NCBI RefSeq assembly: GCF_014168815.1
Contig: NZ_AP021972.1
Coordinates: forward strand, 4,898,001 to 4,962,000
Direction: 5' to 3'
DNA from: Klebsiella sp. WP3-W18-ESBL-02
GTDB lineage: Bacteria > Pseudomonadota > Gammaproteobacteria > Enterobacterales > Enterobacteriaceae
Length of the DNA: 64,000 nt
Of the stretch, positions 18,148 through 27,863 are shown piece after piece. Both the position numbers and the translations under genes were made by a program. The notes below the pieces were generated by a model. It was given only the letters and a program-made list of their open reading frames with translations. It was not told where the DNA came from and ran no database searches. Numbering within the stretch: position 1 is the first letter of the stretch; each line of letters opens with the position of its first letter.

Positions 18148-19406
18148 CGCCAGACTCCTTTCGTATCAACGATGTACTGCTGGGTAATCGCTTCGCTACC
18201 GATCGCTTTAAACTGGGTATGGTCAACCAGCATGACGATCACGTCGGCGCTGGCCAGCGCGCGTTCTAGCGATACCAGCGAGCACAGTCCCTCGAGCTTT
18301 TTCGGCAGTTGATGAATATTCGGCTCCACCACCAGCGTTTCGCCGCTGTGCCACTGGGCGATCAGCTCGGCGATCTCCATGGCCGGGCTCTCGCGCAGAT
18401 CGTCAATATTGGGTTTAAAGGCCAGCCCGAAGCAGGCAATTTTCAATTCGCTGGCGCGTTTGTCGCTGGCGGCCAGGCAGTCGGCGACGTTGGCTTTGAC
18501 CTTGTCGATAACCCAAAACGGCTTGTGATCGTTCACTTCGCGCGCGGTGCGGATCAGGCGCGCCTGGTCCGGGTTCTGCGCCACGATAAACCAGGGGTCG
18601 ACGGCGATACAGTGGCCGCCCACGCCCGGGCCCGGCTGGAGGATATTGACGCGCGGGTGGCGGTTAGCAAGGCGAATCAATTCCCAGACGTTAATCCCCT
18701 GATCGGCGCAAATCAGCGACAGTTCGTTAGCAAAAGCGATGTTAACGTCGCGGAAGCTGTTTTCCGTCAGTTTGCACATCTCGGCGGTGCGGGCGTTGGT
18801 CACCACGCATTCACCTTCAAGGAAAATGTTATACAACTCGCTGGCGCGCGCGGAACACACCGGCGTCATCCCGCCGATCACGCGGTCATTTTTAATCAGT
18901 TCGACCATCACCTGACCCGGCAGCACGCGCTCCGGACAATAGGCGATGTTGATATCCGCCTGCTCGCCCACCTGCTGTGGGAAAGTCAGGTCAGGGCGCA
19001 TGTCAGCCAGCCAACCGGCCATCTGCTCGGTTGCGCCTACCGGAGAGGTCGACTCGAGAATAACCAGCGCCCCTTTTTTCAGCACCGGCGCAATGGAGCG
19101 CGCGGCGGCCTCCACGTAAACCATATCCGGCTCGTGGTCGCCTTTAAACGGCGTCGGCACGGCAATCAGGTAAGCATCGGCGGCTTCTGGTACGGTGGTC
19201 GCACGCAAATATCCGTCGGCCACCGCCGTTTTAACGACCCTGTCGAGATCGGGTTCGACAATATGAATTTCACCGCGGTTGATGGTGTCCACCGCGTGCT
19301 GATTAATGTCTACGCCCACCACCTGTTTTTGCCGCGAGGCAAAGGCTGCCGCAGTAGGGAGGCCGATATAGCCCAGACCGATCACCGAGAGGATTGAAAA
19401 ACTCAT
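18144..19406 (-). CDS. wecC: UDP-ManNAc dehydrogenase WecC
   Basis: WecC oxidises UDP-ManNAc to UDP-ManNAcA in two NAD-dependent steps. The 420 residues show the N-terminal Rossmann motif GLGYIGLPTAAAFA and the catalytic Cys block PGPGVGGHCIAVDP of the UDP-glucose/UDP-mannose dehydrogenase family. It overlaps wecB and rffG by 4 bp each. Confidence 0.96.
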   Translation of the reverse strand: MSFSILSVIGLGYIGLPTAAAFASRQKQVVGVDINQHAVDTINRGEIHIVEPDLDRVVKTAVADGYLRATTVPEAADAYLIAVPTPFKGDHEPDMVYVEAAARSIAPVLKKGALVILESTSPVGATEQMAGWLADMRPDLTFPQQVGEQADINIAYCPERVLPGQVMVELIKNDRVIGGMTPVCSARASELYNIFLEGECVVTNARTAEMCKLTENSFRDVNIAFANELSLICADQGINVWELIRLANRHPRVNILQPGPGVGGHCIAVDPWFIVAQNPDQARLIRTAREVNDHKPFWVIDKVKANVADCLAASDKRASELKIACFGLAFKPNIDDLRESPAMEIAELIAQWHSGETLVVEPNIHQLPKKLEGLCSLVSLERALASADVIVMLVDHTQFKAIGSEAITQQYIVDTKGVWR

Positions 19407-20533
19407 AGCGTTACCTGATTATTTTTTAATGCAGCTAAAATACGTTCGCATGCCCGGCCATCCCCGTAGGGGTTATGGGCCCGGCTCATCCTTTGATATT
19501 CTTCATCATCGCGCAGCAGGCGCGTGACTTCGTCCACAATGCGTTGGCTATCCGTGCCCACCAGGCGCACCGTACCGGCATCAATCGCCTCCGGCCGTTC
19601 GGTGGTTTCGCGCATTACCAGTACCGGCTTGCCCAACGACGGGGCTTCCTCCTGAATACCGCCAGAGTCGGTCAGAATGAGCCAGGCGTGATTCATCAGC
19701 CAGACGAACGGCAGATAGTCCTGCGGTTCGATCAGTATCACATTATCAATATGGCCCAGAATGCGGTTCACCGGTTCACTGACGTTCGGGTTCAGGTGTA
19801 CCGGATAAACAATCTGCACGTCCGGGTTCGACGCCGCGACTTCAGCCAGCGCGTGACAGATTTGTTCAAAGCCCTGGCCAAAGCTTTCGCGGCGATGGCC
19901 GGTAACCAGAATCATCTTTTTGCCATTGTTCAGGAACGGGTAGCGCTGCTCGAGATCGGCGCGCAGCGCCTCGTCGCCCATCACCCGATCGCGCACCCAG
20001 AACAGGGCATCAATCACCGTATTGCCGGTGACGAAAATACGCGTGTCCGACAGATTCTCTCGCAGCAGGTTCTGGCGCGAGTTTTCAGTTGGCGCAAAGT
20101 GATACATCGCCAGATGCCCGGTAAGCGTACGGTTGGCTTCTTCCGGCCACGGCGAGTAAAGATCGCCGGTGCGCAGGCCCGCTTCCACATGACCAACGGG
20201 AATACGCTGATAAAAGGCCGCCAGGCTAGCGGCGGCCGTGGTCGTCGTGTCACCGTGCACTAACACGACGTCCGGCTTAAAGGATTCCAGAACCGGCTTT
20301 AACCCCTGCAGAATACGACAGGTTATTTCGGTCAAACCCTGTCCTGGACTCATGATGTTGAGGTCATAGTCCGGAACGATGGAGAAGAGGTGTAGCACCT
20401 GATCAAGCATTTCCCTATGCTGTGCGGTGACGCATACTTTTGCCTCAAAATGAGGATCCTTTGCTAGCGCATGGACCAGAGGCGCCATTTTGATCGCCTC
20501 CGGACGTGTGCCAAATACAGTCAGAACTTTCAC
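19403..20533 (-). CDS. wecB: UDP-GlcNAc 2-epimerase WecB
   Basis: WecB interconverts UDP-GlcNAc and UDP-ManNAc for ECA. The 376-residue GT-B-fold protein begins MKVLTVFGTRPEAIKMAPL. It has the conserved VHGDTTTT, GHVEAGLRT and TDSGGIQEEAP blocks. It lies 59 bp downstream of wzzE. Confidence 0.96.
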   Translation of the reverse strand: MKVLTVFGTRPEAIKMAPLVHALAKDPHFEAKVCVTAQHREMLDQVLHLFSIVPDYDLNIMSPGQGLTEITCRILQGLKPVLESFKPDVVLVHGDTTTTAAASLAAFYQRIPVGHVEAGLRTGDLYSPWPEEANRTLTGHLAMYHFAPTENSRQNLLRENLSDTRIFVTGNTVIDALFWVRDRVMGDEALRADLEQRYPFLNNGKKMILVTGHRRESFGQGFEQICHALAEVAASNPDVQIVYPVHLNPNVSEPVNRILGHIDNVILIEPQDYLPFVWLMNHAWLILTDSGGIQEEAPSLGKPVLVMRETTERPEAIDAGTVRLVGTDSQRIVDEVTRLLRDDEEYQRMSRAHNPYGDGRACERILAALKNNQVTL

Positions 20534-20592
20534 ATCGATTCTCTTCTATAGATGAACCAGGCCCATCGCCCTTCATCATTGATGGGTATTTA

Positions 20593-21636
20593 CTACGTGC
20601 GACGACGCGCCAATGCCACCCCGGCACCCACCAATGCGCCGACGATGCCCCACATGACCATCAGGAATACGCGCCGCGGACTGGTACGTTTCACCGGCTC
20701 CTCAGGCGTACGCAAATACCGGTAAGTCTGGAAACTTTTCGACAGCGTCGGCCCTACGTTGAGGGTCGTCAGCATTGCCCGGCCCTGATCGTAATCGAGG
20801 TCAAACGTCGGCCCCACGGCCTGCAGGTTTTCCAGACGCGCCTGCAGCATTGGACGACCCAGTAAAGAGAGCTCGGAATCCGGTAACTCATCGGCCGGAA
20901 CGTCCGTCACGCTGCGGTTAATATTGTGCTGCTGCGCAATTTTCAGCGCCGCTTCAATGCTATGCAGACGGCGGTTGAAAATCGCCTGGGCGACCTCTTC
21001 CTGACGCTTCACCTGCGCTTTCACTTGAATCGTTCTCGCAGCCCAGGCGCCGTTGAGTTCATCATTCAGATGCCCTGCTGCACGTTCGCTGGCAAACGCG
21101 ATGTACTGGCGCAGCAGGTTATTGGCATCTGCGGCGGTTTCCGCCGTCAGCTTAATGCTGTCGCTCACGCTCTTTTGTGCATCGCCGGGAGTAAACTGAA
21201 TATCGTTAATCAGGTCATCCAGCTGCGCCGCATCGGCGCGGGAATTCCCCACCATCCGCTGTTTGTAATAGTCGGTCTGCGACCAGAAGTCACGGCGGGT
21301 GTCCCAGGAGGCCAGCTGCATGATGAACTCTTTGTAGACTTCATCCATCACCGAAGGCGGCGTCGCGGTCATCGGGTTGACCTTCGCGTCCAGATTGCGC
21401 AGGAACTGCTGCTGAGAATAGTAGCCACCCAGCATATTGACCGTTGGCCGATCGGTGATCGCCGTGGTGCTCCATTCCTGCCGGGCAAAAAAGGTATAAA
21501 TCAGCACCACGGCGGCAAACAGCACCGCAAGGCCGACAATCCAATGTTTCCCCGACCACAACGCGCGAAACAGGCCACGAATATCCAGTTCATTCTCCGC
21601 ACTTGCTGACTGTGCTTCCGGTAATGGTTGTGTCAT
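20593..21636 (-). CDS. wzzE: ECA chain-length regulator WzzE
   Basis: WzzE sets the modal chain length of ECA. It is a Wzz-type (PCP1) protein of 347 residues. One membrane segment lies near residues 33-52, followed by a long periplasmic part. A second segment sits near the C-terminus, after the Pro-rich EEPVKRTSPRR motif typical of the family. Confidence 0.95.
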   Translation of the reverse strand: MTQPLPEAQSASAENELDIRGLFRALWSGKHWIVGLAVLFAAVVLIYTFFARQEWSTTAITDRPTVNMLGGYYSQQQFLRNLDAKVNPMTATPPSVMDEVYKEFIMQLASWDTRRDFWSQTDYYKQRMVGNSRADAAQLDDLINDIQFTPGDAQKSVSDSIKLTAETAADANNLLRQYIAFASERAAGHLNDELNGAWAARTIQVKAQVKRQEEVAQAIFNRRLHSIEAALKIAQQHNINRSVTDVPADELPDSELSLLGRPMLQARLENLQAVGPTFDLDYDQGRAMLTTLNVGPTLSKSFQTYRYLRTPEEPVKRTSPRRVFLMVMWGIVGALVGAGVALARRRT

Positions 21637-21649
21637 TACTACCCCAGTT

Positions 21650-22753
21650 TTACTTGGTTAATTTTGGATTTTTTTCACTGTTCCGGCGCATTCTGCGCTT
21701 CACGCGTTTAATAAAGCGCGCCACTTTCCAGGCTCGCTTGATGCAGTAGCCATAAAGACCGAAAGCCATCAGGAACAGTATCAGCATGGCCCATTCTGGC
21801 ACAACGCGCGTGTATTCGGCGGCCACGCCGATACCCGCAAGCAGCGCAGCGGCAAGCGTGATCAGGACCAGAGCCTGACGAGAGGTAAAGCCTGCACGCA
21901 TGATCAGATGGTGGATGTGCTGACGGTCAGCCGAGAACGGGCTCATGCCTTTACGCAGTCGGCGGTACATGATGGCGACCATATCCATTAGCGGGATCGC
22001 CACAATCCACAGCGCAGTCACCGGGCTAATCGGGTGATGCGTACCCTGGGTAGTTTCCAGCAGGATCCAGATGACCGTGAAGCCGATCAGCGTACTGCCG
22101 GCATCGCCCATAAACACTTTATAGCGACGCCCCAGTACGCCCAGGTTCAGCATGATATAAGGCAGAATGGCGGCAATCATCGCGAAACACCACATCGCCA
22201 GGCTCGTCTGCCCATCAAACCACAGAATAAGACCAATTGCGCCAAAGCTGACGCTCGACAGGCCGCCAAGCAGCCCGTCGATACCGTCAACCATGTTGAA
22301 TGCATTGATGATGGCCCACACCGCAAACAGCGTCAGGAAGAAGCCAAACGGGCCGAGCACCAGCTCCCATGAGCCAAAGATGTAGCCCAGGCTGCGCAAA
22401 TAGAGGCCGCCAGCGGTCATCATGATGATGCCAATCAGCGCCTGGATGGTGGCGCGAATTTTGACACTGATATCGTAGCGGTCGTCTAGCGCCCCCACCA
22501 GTACCAGCACGCCAGCACAGGCGAGATACAGTGAGGCGTGAGGTATATAGTAATTGGCAATCGCAAAAGTTAAGCAGATCCCGGCATACACAGAGATGCC
22601 GCCCACAAGCGGGATAATCCCCTGGTGACGTTTACGAAAATTAGGTCTATCCACCAAACCGATCTTTTTTGCCACCCGACGGGCGAAAAAAAGAAACACG
22701 GTGGTGAACAAAAAGATACTGAGCAAGTCAGTACCGACGGTCAGTAAACTCAC
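21650..22753 (-). CDS. wecA: Undecaprenyl-phosphate GlcNAc-1-phosphate transferase WecA
   Basis: WecA starts ECA (and many O-antigens) by moving GlcNAc-1-P from UDP-GlcNAc to undecaprenyl phosphate. It is a 367-residue multi-pass inner-membrane protein. Its Asp-rich ALDDRYD and the NMVDGIDGL block are the metal and catalytic motifs of the PNPT family. It is the first gene of the ECA operon; rho lies upstream in the same direction. Confidence 0.96.
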   Translation of the reverse strand: MSLLTVGTDLLSIFLFTTVFLFFARRVAKKIGLVDRPNFRKRHQGIIPLVGGISVYAGICLTFAIANYYIPHASLYLACAGVLVLVGALDDRYDISVKIRATIQALIGIIMMTAGGLYLRSLGYIFGSWELVLGPFGFFLTLFAVWAIINAFNMVDGIDGLLGGLSSVSFGAIGLILWFDGQTSLAMWCFAMIAAILPYIMLNLGVLGRRYKVFMGDAGSTLIGFTVIWILLETTQGTHHPISPVTALWIVAIPLMDMVAIMYRRLRKGMSPFSADRQHIHHLIMRAGFTSRQALVLITLAAALLAGIGVAAEYTRVVPEWAMLILFLMAFGLYGYCIKRAWKVARFIKRVKRRMRRNSEKNPKLTK

Positions 22754-22945
22754 AATTTATACTCGCTGCGAATATTAGTAGCGAAAGTATACCCACGATA
22801 GCAACTCATCAGAAGAGCAAGGCTGACGAATATTGGGGAAACTCGCCTGATTTATAACCGATTTTGCGAACTAGCTATTATTGTAGCCGTAAACCGCAAT
22901 TGTCCGTGAAAAAAAAGCGTAGCCCTATCGGCGAAACTCCTAAAA

Positions 22946-22976
22946 ACAAAAACGCCACACAATTGTGTGGCGTTTG
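22946..22976 (-). terminator. Terminator of rho
   Basis: A 24-bp uninterrupted palindrome at 22951-22974 (arms AACGCCACACAA / TTGTGTGGCGTT) is followed on the minus strand by a T-rich tract. It begins 20 bp after the rho stop and separates rho from wecA. Confidence 0.85.
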
Positions 22977-22994
22977 TCGGCAAAAAACCGAATC

Positions 22995-24254
22995 TTACGA
23001 GCGTTTCATCATATCGAAGAAATCGTCGTTGGTTTTGGTCATTGCCAGTTTGTTGATGAGGAACTCCATCGCATCGATCTCGCCCATTGGATGGATGATT
23101 TTGCGCAGGATCCACATTTTCTGCAGCTCTTCAGGCGTGGTGAGCAGCTCTTCTTTACGGGTACCAGAACGGTTGTAGTCGATAGCCGGGAAGACGCGTT
23201 TTTCCGCAATCTTACGAGAGAGGTGCAGTTCCATGTTGCCGGTACCTTTAAACTCTTCATAGATAACTTCATCCATTTTAGAGCCGGTATCGATCAGCGC
23301 CGTCGCGATGATGGTCAGGCTGCCGCCCTCTTCCACGTTACGTGCCGCACCGAAGAAACGTTTCGGACGGTGCAGGGCGTTGGCGTCCACACCACCGGTC
23401 AGGACTTTACCTGAAGCCGGAACGACGGTGTTGTACGCACGTGCCAGACGGGTGATGGAGTCGAGCAGAATGATAACGTCTTTCTTGTGTTCAACCAGAC
23501 GTTTCGCTTTCTCGATAACCATTTCCGCAACCTGAACGTGGCGAGATGCGGGTTCGTCGAAGGTAGAAGCGACAACTTCACCTTTCACCAGACGCTGCAT
23601 CTCGGTCACTTCTTCCGGACGTTCGTCAATCAGCAGCACCATCAGCACGCAGTCTGGGTGGTTGTAAGCGATGCTCTGCGCGATGTTCTGCAGCAGCATG
23701 GTTTTACCGGCTTTCGGCGGTGCCACGATCAGACCACGCTGGCCGCGACCGATCGGCGAGGCCAGATCCAGTACGCGAGCGGTTAAGTCTTCGGTAGAAC
23801 CGTTGCCGCGCTCCATACGCAGACGAGAGTTTGCGTGCAGCGGGGTTAAGTTCTCGAACAGGATCTTGTTGCGCGAGTTTTCCGGCTTGTCGTAGTTAAC
23901 TTCATTAACTTTCAACAGCGCAAAGTAACGCTCACCCTCTTTCGGAGGACGAATCTTACCAGAGATGGTGTCACCAGTGCGGAGGTTGAAACGACGGATT
24001 TGGCTGGGGGAAACGTAGATATCATCAGGGCCGGCGAGGTAGGAGCTGTCTGCGGAGCGGAGGAAACCAAATCCATCCTGCAGTATCTCCAGCACACCGT
24101 CGCCAAAGATATCTTCGCCACTCTTCGCGTGCTGCTTCAGGATGGCAAAAATAATGTCCTGCTTGCGCATACGAGCCTGGTTTTCCAGCCCCATATTTTC
24201 GCCGAGAGTGATCAGCTCAGAAACCGGCGTATTCTTTAATTCGGTAAGATTCAT
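22995..24254 (-). CDS. rho: Transcription termination factor Rho
   Basis: Rho is a hexameric RNA-dependent ATPase that ends transcription. The 419-residue protein has the N-terminal RNA-binding cold-shock-like domain (GFGFLRSADSSYLAGPDDIYV) and the Walker A motif APPKAGKT. The Walker B-like VLMVLLIDERPEEV and the R-loop region also match. The sequence is almost identical to E. coli over most of its length. It is preceded by a long leader in which Rho regulates its own expression (established in E. coli). Confidence 0.98.
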   Translation of the reverse strand: MNLTELKNTPVSELITLGENMGLENQARMRKQDIIFAILKQHAKSGEDIFGDGVLEILQDGFGFLRSADSSYLAGPDDIYVSPSQIRRFNLRTGDTISGKIRPPKEGERYFALLKVNEVNYDKPENSRNKILFENLTPLHANSRLRMERGNGSTEDLTARVLDLASPIGRGQRGLIVAPPKAGKTMLLQNIAQSIAYNHPDCVLMVLLIDERPEEVTEMQRLVKGEVVASTFDEPASRHVQVAEMVIEKAKRLVEHKKDVIILLDSITRLARAYNTVVPASGKVLTGGVDANALHRPKRFFGAARNVEEGGSLTIIATALIDTGSKMDEVIYEEFKGTGNMELHLSRKIAEKRVFPAIDYNRSGTRKEELLTTPEELQKMWILRKIIHPMGEIDAMEFLINKLAMTKTNDDFFDMMKRS

Positions 24255-24586
24255 AATGGTGTGGGTTCTTAAACTCGGGGTAAATCTCGAACTTAATTTG
24301 TGAATGGTATGGCAGGGTCATCCGTGCCTGTTTACGGCCATCAACTCATGTCTGTTCGCTGCCTGGTCACAGGAAAGTACGCAGAACTGAAACGACAAGA
24401 CGGAAAGAGTGACAAGCCTGGAATTTTTCAACCTCTGAACGTGGCTAAACGCGACGGGAGGTTTGGGTCAAACAAGATTCAAACAAGGTATGTTTAAAAC
24501 GAAGTCAAACTTAACTTAGCACGACTAAAGCCGGGCGTCCAGAGTTCTGCTTAAATTAAGAACACGGGACGCCCGAGGAGAATAAC
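24255..24586 (-). promoter_or_regulatory. rho leader region
   Basis: This 332-bp gap between trxA and rho carries the rho promoter and leader on the minus strand. The part at 24340-24430 matches the E. coli rhoL leader-peptide region base for base over long stretches, but the E. coli ATG is not conserved (see the rhoL entry). No other gene is visible. Confidence 0.75.
24341..24415 (-). CDS. rhoL: Possible rhoL leader peptide with altered start
   Basis: The frame homologous to the 33-residue E. coli RhoL is open for its last 24 codons, with the core PSCRFSSAYFPVTRQR, and ends in TGA at 24343-24341. Upstream in frame there is a TGA where E. coli has the start of the peptide. The longest possible product would therefore start at TTG 24415 (24 residues). 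No clear ribosome-binding site precedes it. It may be a decayed leader ORF or be translated from the TTG. Confidence 0.45.
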   Translation of the reverse strand: MSLFPSCRFSSAYFPVTRQRTDMS

Positions 24587-24916
24587 TTACGCCAGGTTGG
24601 CGTCGAGGAACTCTTTCAGCTGGCCTTTAGACAGCGCGCCAACTTTGGTTGCAGCCACTTCGCCATTCTTGAACAGCAGCAGCGTAGGGATACCGCGGAT
24701 GCCATACTTCGGTGCAGTGCCCGGGTTCTGATCGATGTTCAGTTTCGCAACGGTCAGTTTACCCTGATACTCCGTAGCGATTTCATCCAGAATCGGGGCG
24801 ATCATTTTGCACGGACCGCACCACTCTGCCCAGAAATCGACGAGTGTCAGCCCGTCAGCCTTGAGTACGTCCGTGTCAAAACTGTCGTCAGTCAGGTGAA
24901 TAATTTTATCGCTCAT
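24587..24916 (-). CDS. trxA: Thioredoxin 1
   Basis: TrxA is a small cytoplasmic disulfide reductase. The 109-residue protein begins MSDKIIHLTDDSFD and has the active site WCGPCK with both cysteines and the cis-Pro in GIRGIPTLLLF. The ATG at 24916 gives the known mature length; in-frame ATGs further upstream are not used in this family. It is divergent from rhlB. Confidence 0.97.
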   Translation of the reverse strand: MSDKIIHLTDDSFDTDVLKADGLTLVDFWAEWCGPCKMIAPILDEIATEYQGKLTVAKLNIDQNPGTAPKYGIRGIPTLLLFKNGEVAATKVGALSKGQLKEFLDANLA

Positions 24917-25059
24917 ATTTAACTCCACAGGAATAAGCCTGGTGTGTTGGTGTAGCATTAACCAACGAGGTGTTGATGTTGACTTCGCCAACAAAGGTTG
25001 ACGTTATTTCACCGGATACGCTTTCTTAATGCAATAGTAAGCTGATATTCTACCACACT

Positions 25060-26325
25060 ATGAGCAAAACACATTTAACTGAACAGAAGTTTTCCGACTT
25101 CGCCCTGCACCCTAAAGTGGTTGAAGCCCTTGAAACCAAAGGGTTTTATAATTGCACGCCCATTCAGGCGCTGGCTTTGCCGCTGACGCTTGCTGGACGT
25201 GATGTGGCTGGACAGGCGCAAACCGGTACCGGAAAAACGATGGCGTTCCTGACGTCAACGTTTCATTATCTTCTTTCTCACCCGGCAGTTGCTGACCGCC
25301 AGGTGAATCAACCGCGCGCCTTAATTATGGCGCCAACCCGTGAGCTGGCGGTACAGATTCACGCTGATGCCGAGCCGCTGGCTCAGGCAACCGGCCTGAA
25401 ACTGGGCCTGGCCTACGGCGGTGACGGCTATGACAAACAGCTGAAAGTGCTGGAAAGCGGCGTCGATATTCTTATCGGCACCACCGGTCGTCTGATTGAT
25501 TATGCAAAACAGAACCACATCAACCTGGGCGCGATTCAGGTGGTGGTGCTGGACGAAGCCGATCGCATGTACGATCTCGGCTTTATTAAAGACATTCGTT
25601 GGCTATTCCGCCGCATGCCGCCGGCTACCCAACGCCTGAATATGCTGTTCTCTGCCACCCTGTCCTATCGCGTACGTGAACTGGCGTTCGAGCAAATGAA
25701 CAACGCCGAATACGTGGAAGTCGAACCAGAGCAGAAAACGGGTCACCGTATTAAAGAAGAGCTGTTCTACCCTTCCAACGAAGAGAAGATGCGTTTACTG
25801 CAAACGCTGCTGGAAGAAGAGTGGCCTGACCGCGCGATCATCTTCGCCAACACCAAGCACCGCTGTGAAGACATCTGGGGCCACCTGGCAGCCGATGGTC
25901 ACCGCGTTGGTCTGCTGACCGGTGACGTTGCACAGAAAAAACGCCTGCGTATTCTCGAAGAATTCACCCGTGGCGATCTCGATATTCTGGTCGCAACCGA
26001 CGTCGCAGCGCGTGGTCTGCACATCCCAGCCGTAACGCACGTCTTTAACTACGACCTGCCGGATGATTGCGAAGATTACGTTCACCGTATCGGCCGTACC
26101 GGTCGCGCGGGCGCTAGCGGTCACTCGATCAGCCTCGCATGTGAAGAGTATGCGCTGAACCTGCCGGCCATTGAAGCCTACACCGGTCATTCTATTCCGG
26201 TCAGTAAGTACAACCCGGATGCGCTGTTAACCGAACTGCCGAAGCCGCTGCGTCTGACGCGCGTTCGTCAGGGTAACGGCCCGCGTCGTTCAGGCGCGCC
26301 ACGTAATCGTCGTCGTTCAGGTTAA
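25060..26325 (+). CDS. rhlB: DEAD-box RNA helicase RhlB
   Basis: RhlB unwinds RNA for the RNase E degradosome. It has 421 residues with Q motif, motif I AQTGTGKT, motif Ia PTRELA, motif II DEAD, motif III SAT and motif VI HRIGRTGRAG. The basic C-terminal tail (RRSGAPRNRRRSG) is usual. gpp begins 9 bp after the stop, so the two are likely co-transcribed. Confidence 0.97.
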   Translation: MSKTHLTEQKFSDFALHPKVVEALETKGFYNCTPIQALALPLTLAGRDVAGQAQTGTGKTMAFLTSTFHYLLSHPAVADRQVNQPRALIMAPTRELAVQIHADAEPLAQATGLKLGLAYGGDGYDKQLKVLESGVDILIGTTGRLIDYAKQNHINLGAIQVVVLDEADRMYDLGFIKDIRWLFRRMPPATQRLNMLFSATLSYRVRELAFEQMNNAEYVEVEPEQKTGHRIKEELFYPSNEEKMRLLQTLLEEEWPDRAIIFANTKHRCEDIWGHLAADGHRVGLLTGDVAQKKRLRILEEFTRGDLDILVATDVAARGLHIPAVTHVFNYDLPDDCEDYVHRIGRTGRAGASGHSISLACEEYALNLPAIEAYTGHSIPVSKYNPDALLTELPKPLRLTRVRQGNGPRRSGAPRNRRRSG

Positions 26326-26334
26326 AGAAACGCT

Positions 26335-27819
26335 ATGCTCACTTCCACCTCGCTATATGCAGCTATCGATCTCGGTTCCAATAGTTTTCATATGCTGATT
26401 GTGCGCGAGGTGGCGGGAAGCATCCAGACGCTCACCCGCATCAAGCGTAAAGTGCGTCTGGCCGCCGGGCTGAGCCAGGATAACATCCTGTCGACGGAAG
26501 CCATGGAGCAGGGCTGGCAGTGCCTGCGCCTGTTCGCCGAACGGCTACAGGATATTCCCCCGACGCAAATCCGCATCGTCGCAACCGCAACGCTGCGTCT
26601 GGCCGTTAATGCCGATGTCTTCATTGCCAAAGCGCAGGACATTCTCGGTTGCCCGGTGCAGGTTATCCGCGGCGAAGAAGAAGCGCGCCTGATTTATCAG
26701 GGCGTGGCGCACACCACCGGCGGCGACGATCGTCGTTTAGTGGTCGATATCGGCGGTGCCAGCACCGAACTGGTCACCGGCACCGGCGCGCAAACCACCT
26801 CGCTGTTCAGCCTGTCGATGGGCTGCGTGACCTGGCTTGAGCGCTACTTCACCGACCGCAACCTCGCGCAGGAACATTTCGATGAAGCCGAACGCGCCGC
26901 CCGCGACGTGCTGAAACCGGTCGCCGATGAGCTGCGTCATCACGGCTGGAAGGTCTGCGTTGGTGCCTCCGGTACGGTTCAGGCATTACAAGAAATTATG
27001 ATGGCGCAGGGAATGGATGAACGCATCACCCTCGCTAAGCTGCAGCAGCTGAAACAGCGCGCGATTCAATGCGGCCGTCTGGAAGAGCTGGAAATTGAAG
27101 GGCTGACGCTGGAGCGGGCGCTGGTTTTCCCAAGCGGGCTAGCCATCCTTATTGCCATTTTCACCGAACTGAATATCCAGTGCATGACGCTGGCCGGTGG
27201 CGCACTGCGCGAAGGGCTGGTCTACGGCATGCTGCATCTGGCGGTCGATGAAGATATCCGCAGCCGCACGCTGCGCAATATTCAGCGCCGTTTTATGGTT
27301 GATATTGAACAGGCCAGCCGTGTGGAACATCTGGCAGCGAATTTTGCCGATCAGGTCGCTAAAAGCTGGGAACTGGAGCCGCTGAGCCGCGAACTTCTGC
27401 TCAGCGCCTGTGCGTTGCACGAGATTGGCCTCAGCGTCGATTTCAAACAAGCGCCGCAGCACGCCGCCTATCTGGTGCGTAACCTCGATCTGCCGGGCTT
27501 CACGCCTGCACAGAAAAAGCTGCTTGCGACGCTGCTGCTTAACCAGACCAGCGCCGTCAACCTGCCGTCGCTGCACCAGCAGAACGCCGTACCGCCGCGC
27601 GTAGCCGAGCACCTCTGTCGTCTGCTGCGCCTGGCGATTCTGTTTGCCAGCCGTCGCCGCGACGACCTTCTGCCAGACATTACGCTTACCGCCGACGGCG
27701 ACAATCTGACGGTCACCCTGCCGGATGGCTGGCTGGACGCGCACCCGCTCGGGCGTGAGATGGTGGAACAAGAGCGCCAGTGGCAAAGCTATATCCACTG
27801 GCCGCTGGAAGTACGCTAA
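26335..27819 (+). CDS. gpp: Guanosine-5'-triphosphate,3'-diphosphate pyrophosphatase
   Basis: Gpp hydrolyses pppGpp to ppGpp and can act on polyphosphate. The 494-residue protein has the Ppx/GppA ATPase-like fold: AAIDLGSNSFHMLI (phosphate 1), VVDIGGASTELV (phosphate 2), and a C-terminal HD-like helical domain. The length matches E. coli GppA. It sits directly behind rhlB and converges on rep. Confidence 0.96.
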   Translation: MLTSTSLYAAIDLGSNSFHMLIVREVAGSIQTLTRIKRKVRLAAGLSQDNILSTEAMEQGWQCLRLFAERLQDIPPTQIRIVATATLRLAVNADVFIAKAQDILGCPVQVIRGEEEARLIYQGVAHTTGGDDRRLVVDIGGASTELVTGTGAQTTSLFSLSMGCVTWLERYFTDRNLAQEHFDEAERAARDVLKPVADELRHHGWKVCVGASGTVQALQEIMMAQGMDERITLAKLQQLKQRAIQCGRLEELEIEGLTLERALVFPSGLAILIAIFTELNIQCMTLAGGALREGLVYGMLHLAVDEDIRSRTLRNIQRRFMVDIEQASRVEHLAANFADQVAKSWELEPLSRELLLSACALHEIGLSVDFKQAPQHAAYLVRNLDLPGFTPAQKKLLATLLLNQTSAVNLPSLHQQNAVPPRVAEHLCRLLRLAILFASRRRDDLLPDITLTADGDNLTVTLPDGWLDAHPLGREMVEQERQWQSYIHWPLEVR

Positions 27820-27832
27820 AGTTCATCGCATT

Positions 27833-27863
27833 GCCGGATGGCGCTGACGCTTATCCGGCCTAC
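27833..27863. repeat. REP (palindromic) element
   Basis: A single REP unit with the stem GCCGGATGGCG / CTTATCCGGC lies in the 40-bp gap between the convergent gpp and rep genes. Its right end covers the rep stop codon (27860-27862). Confidence 0.8.
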
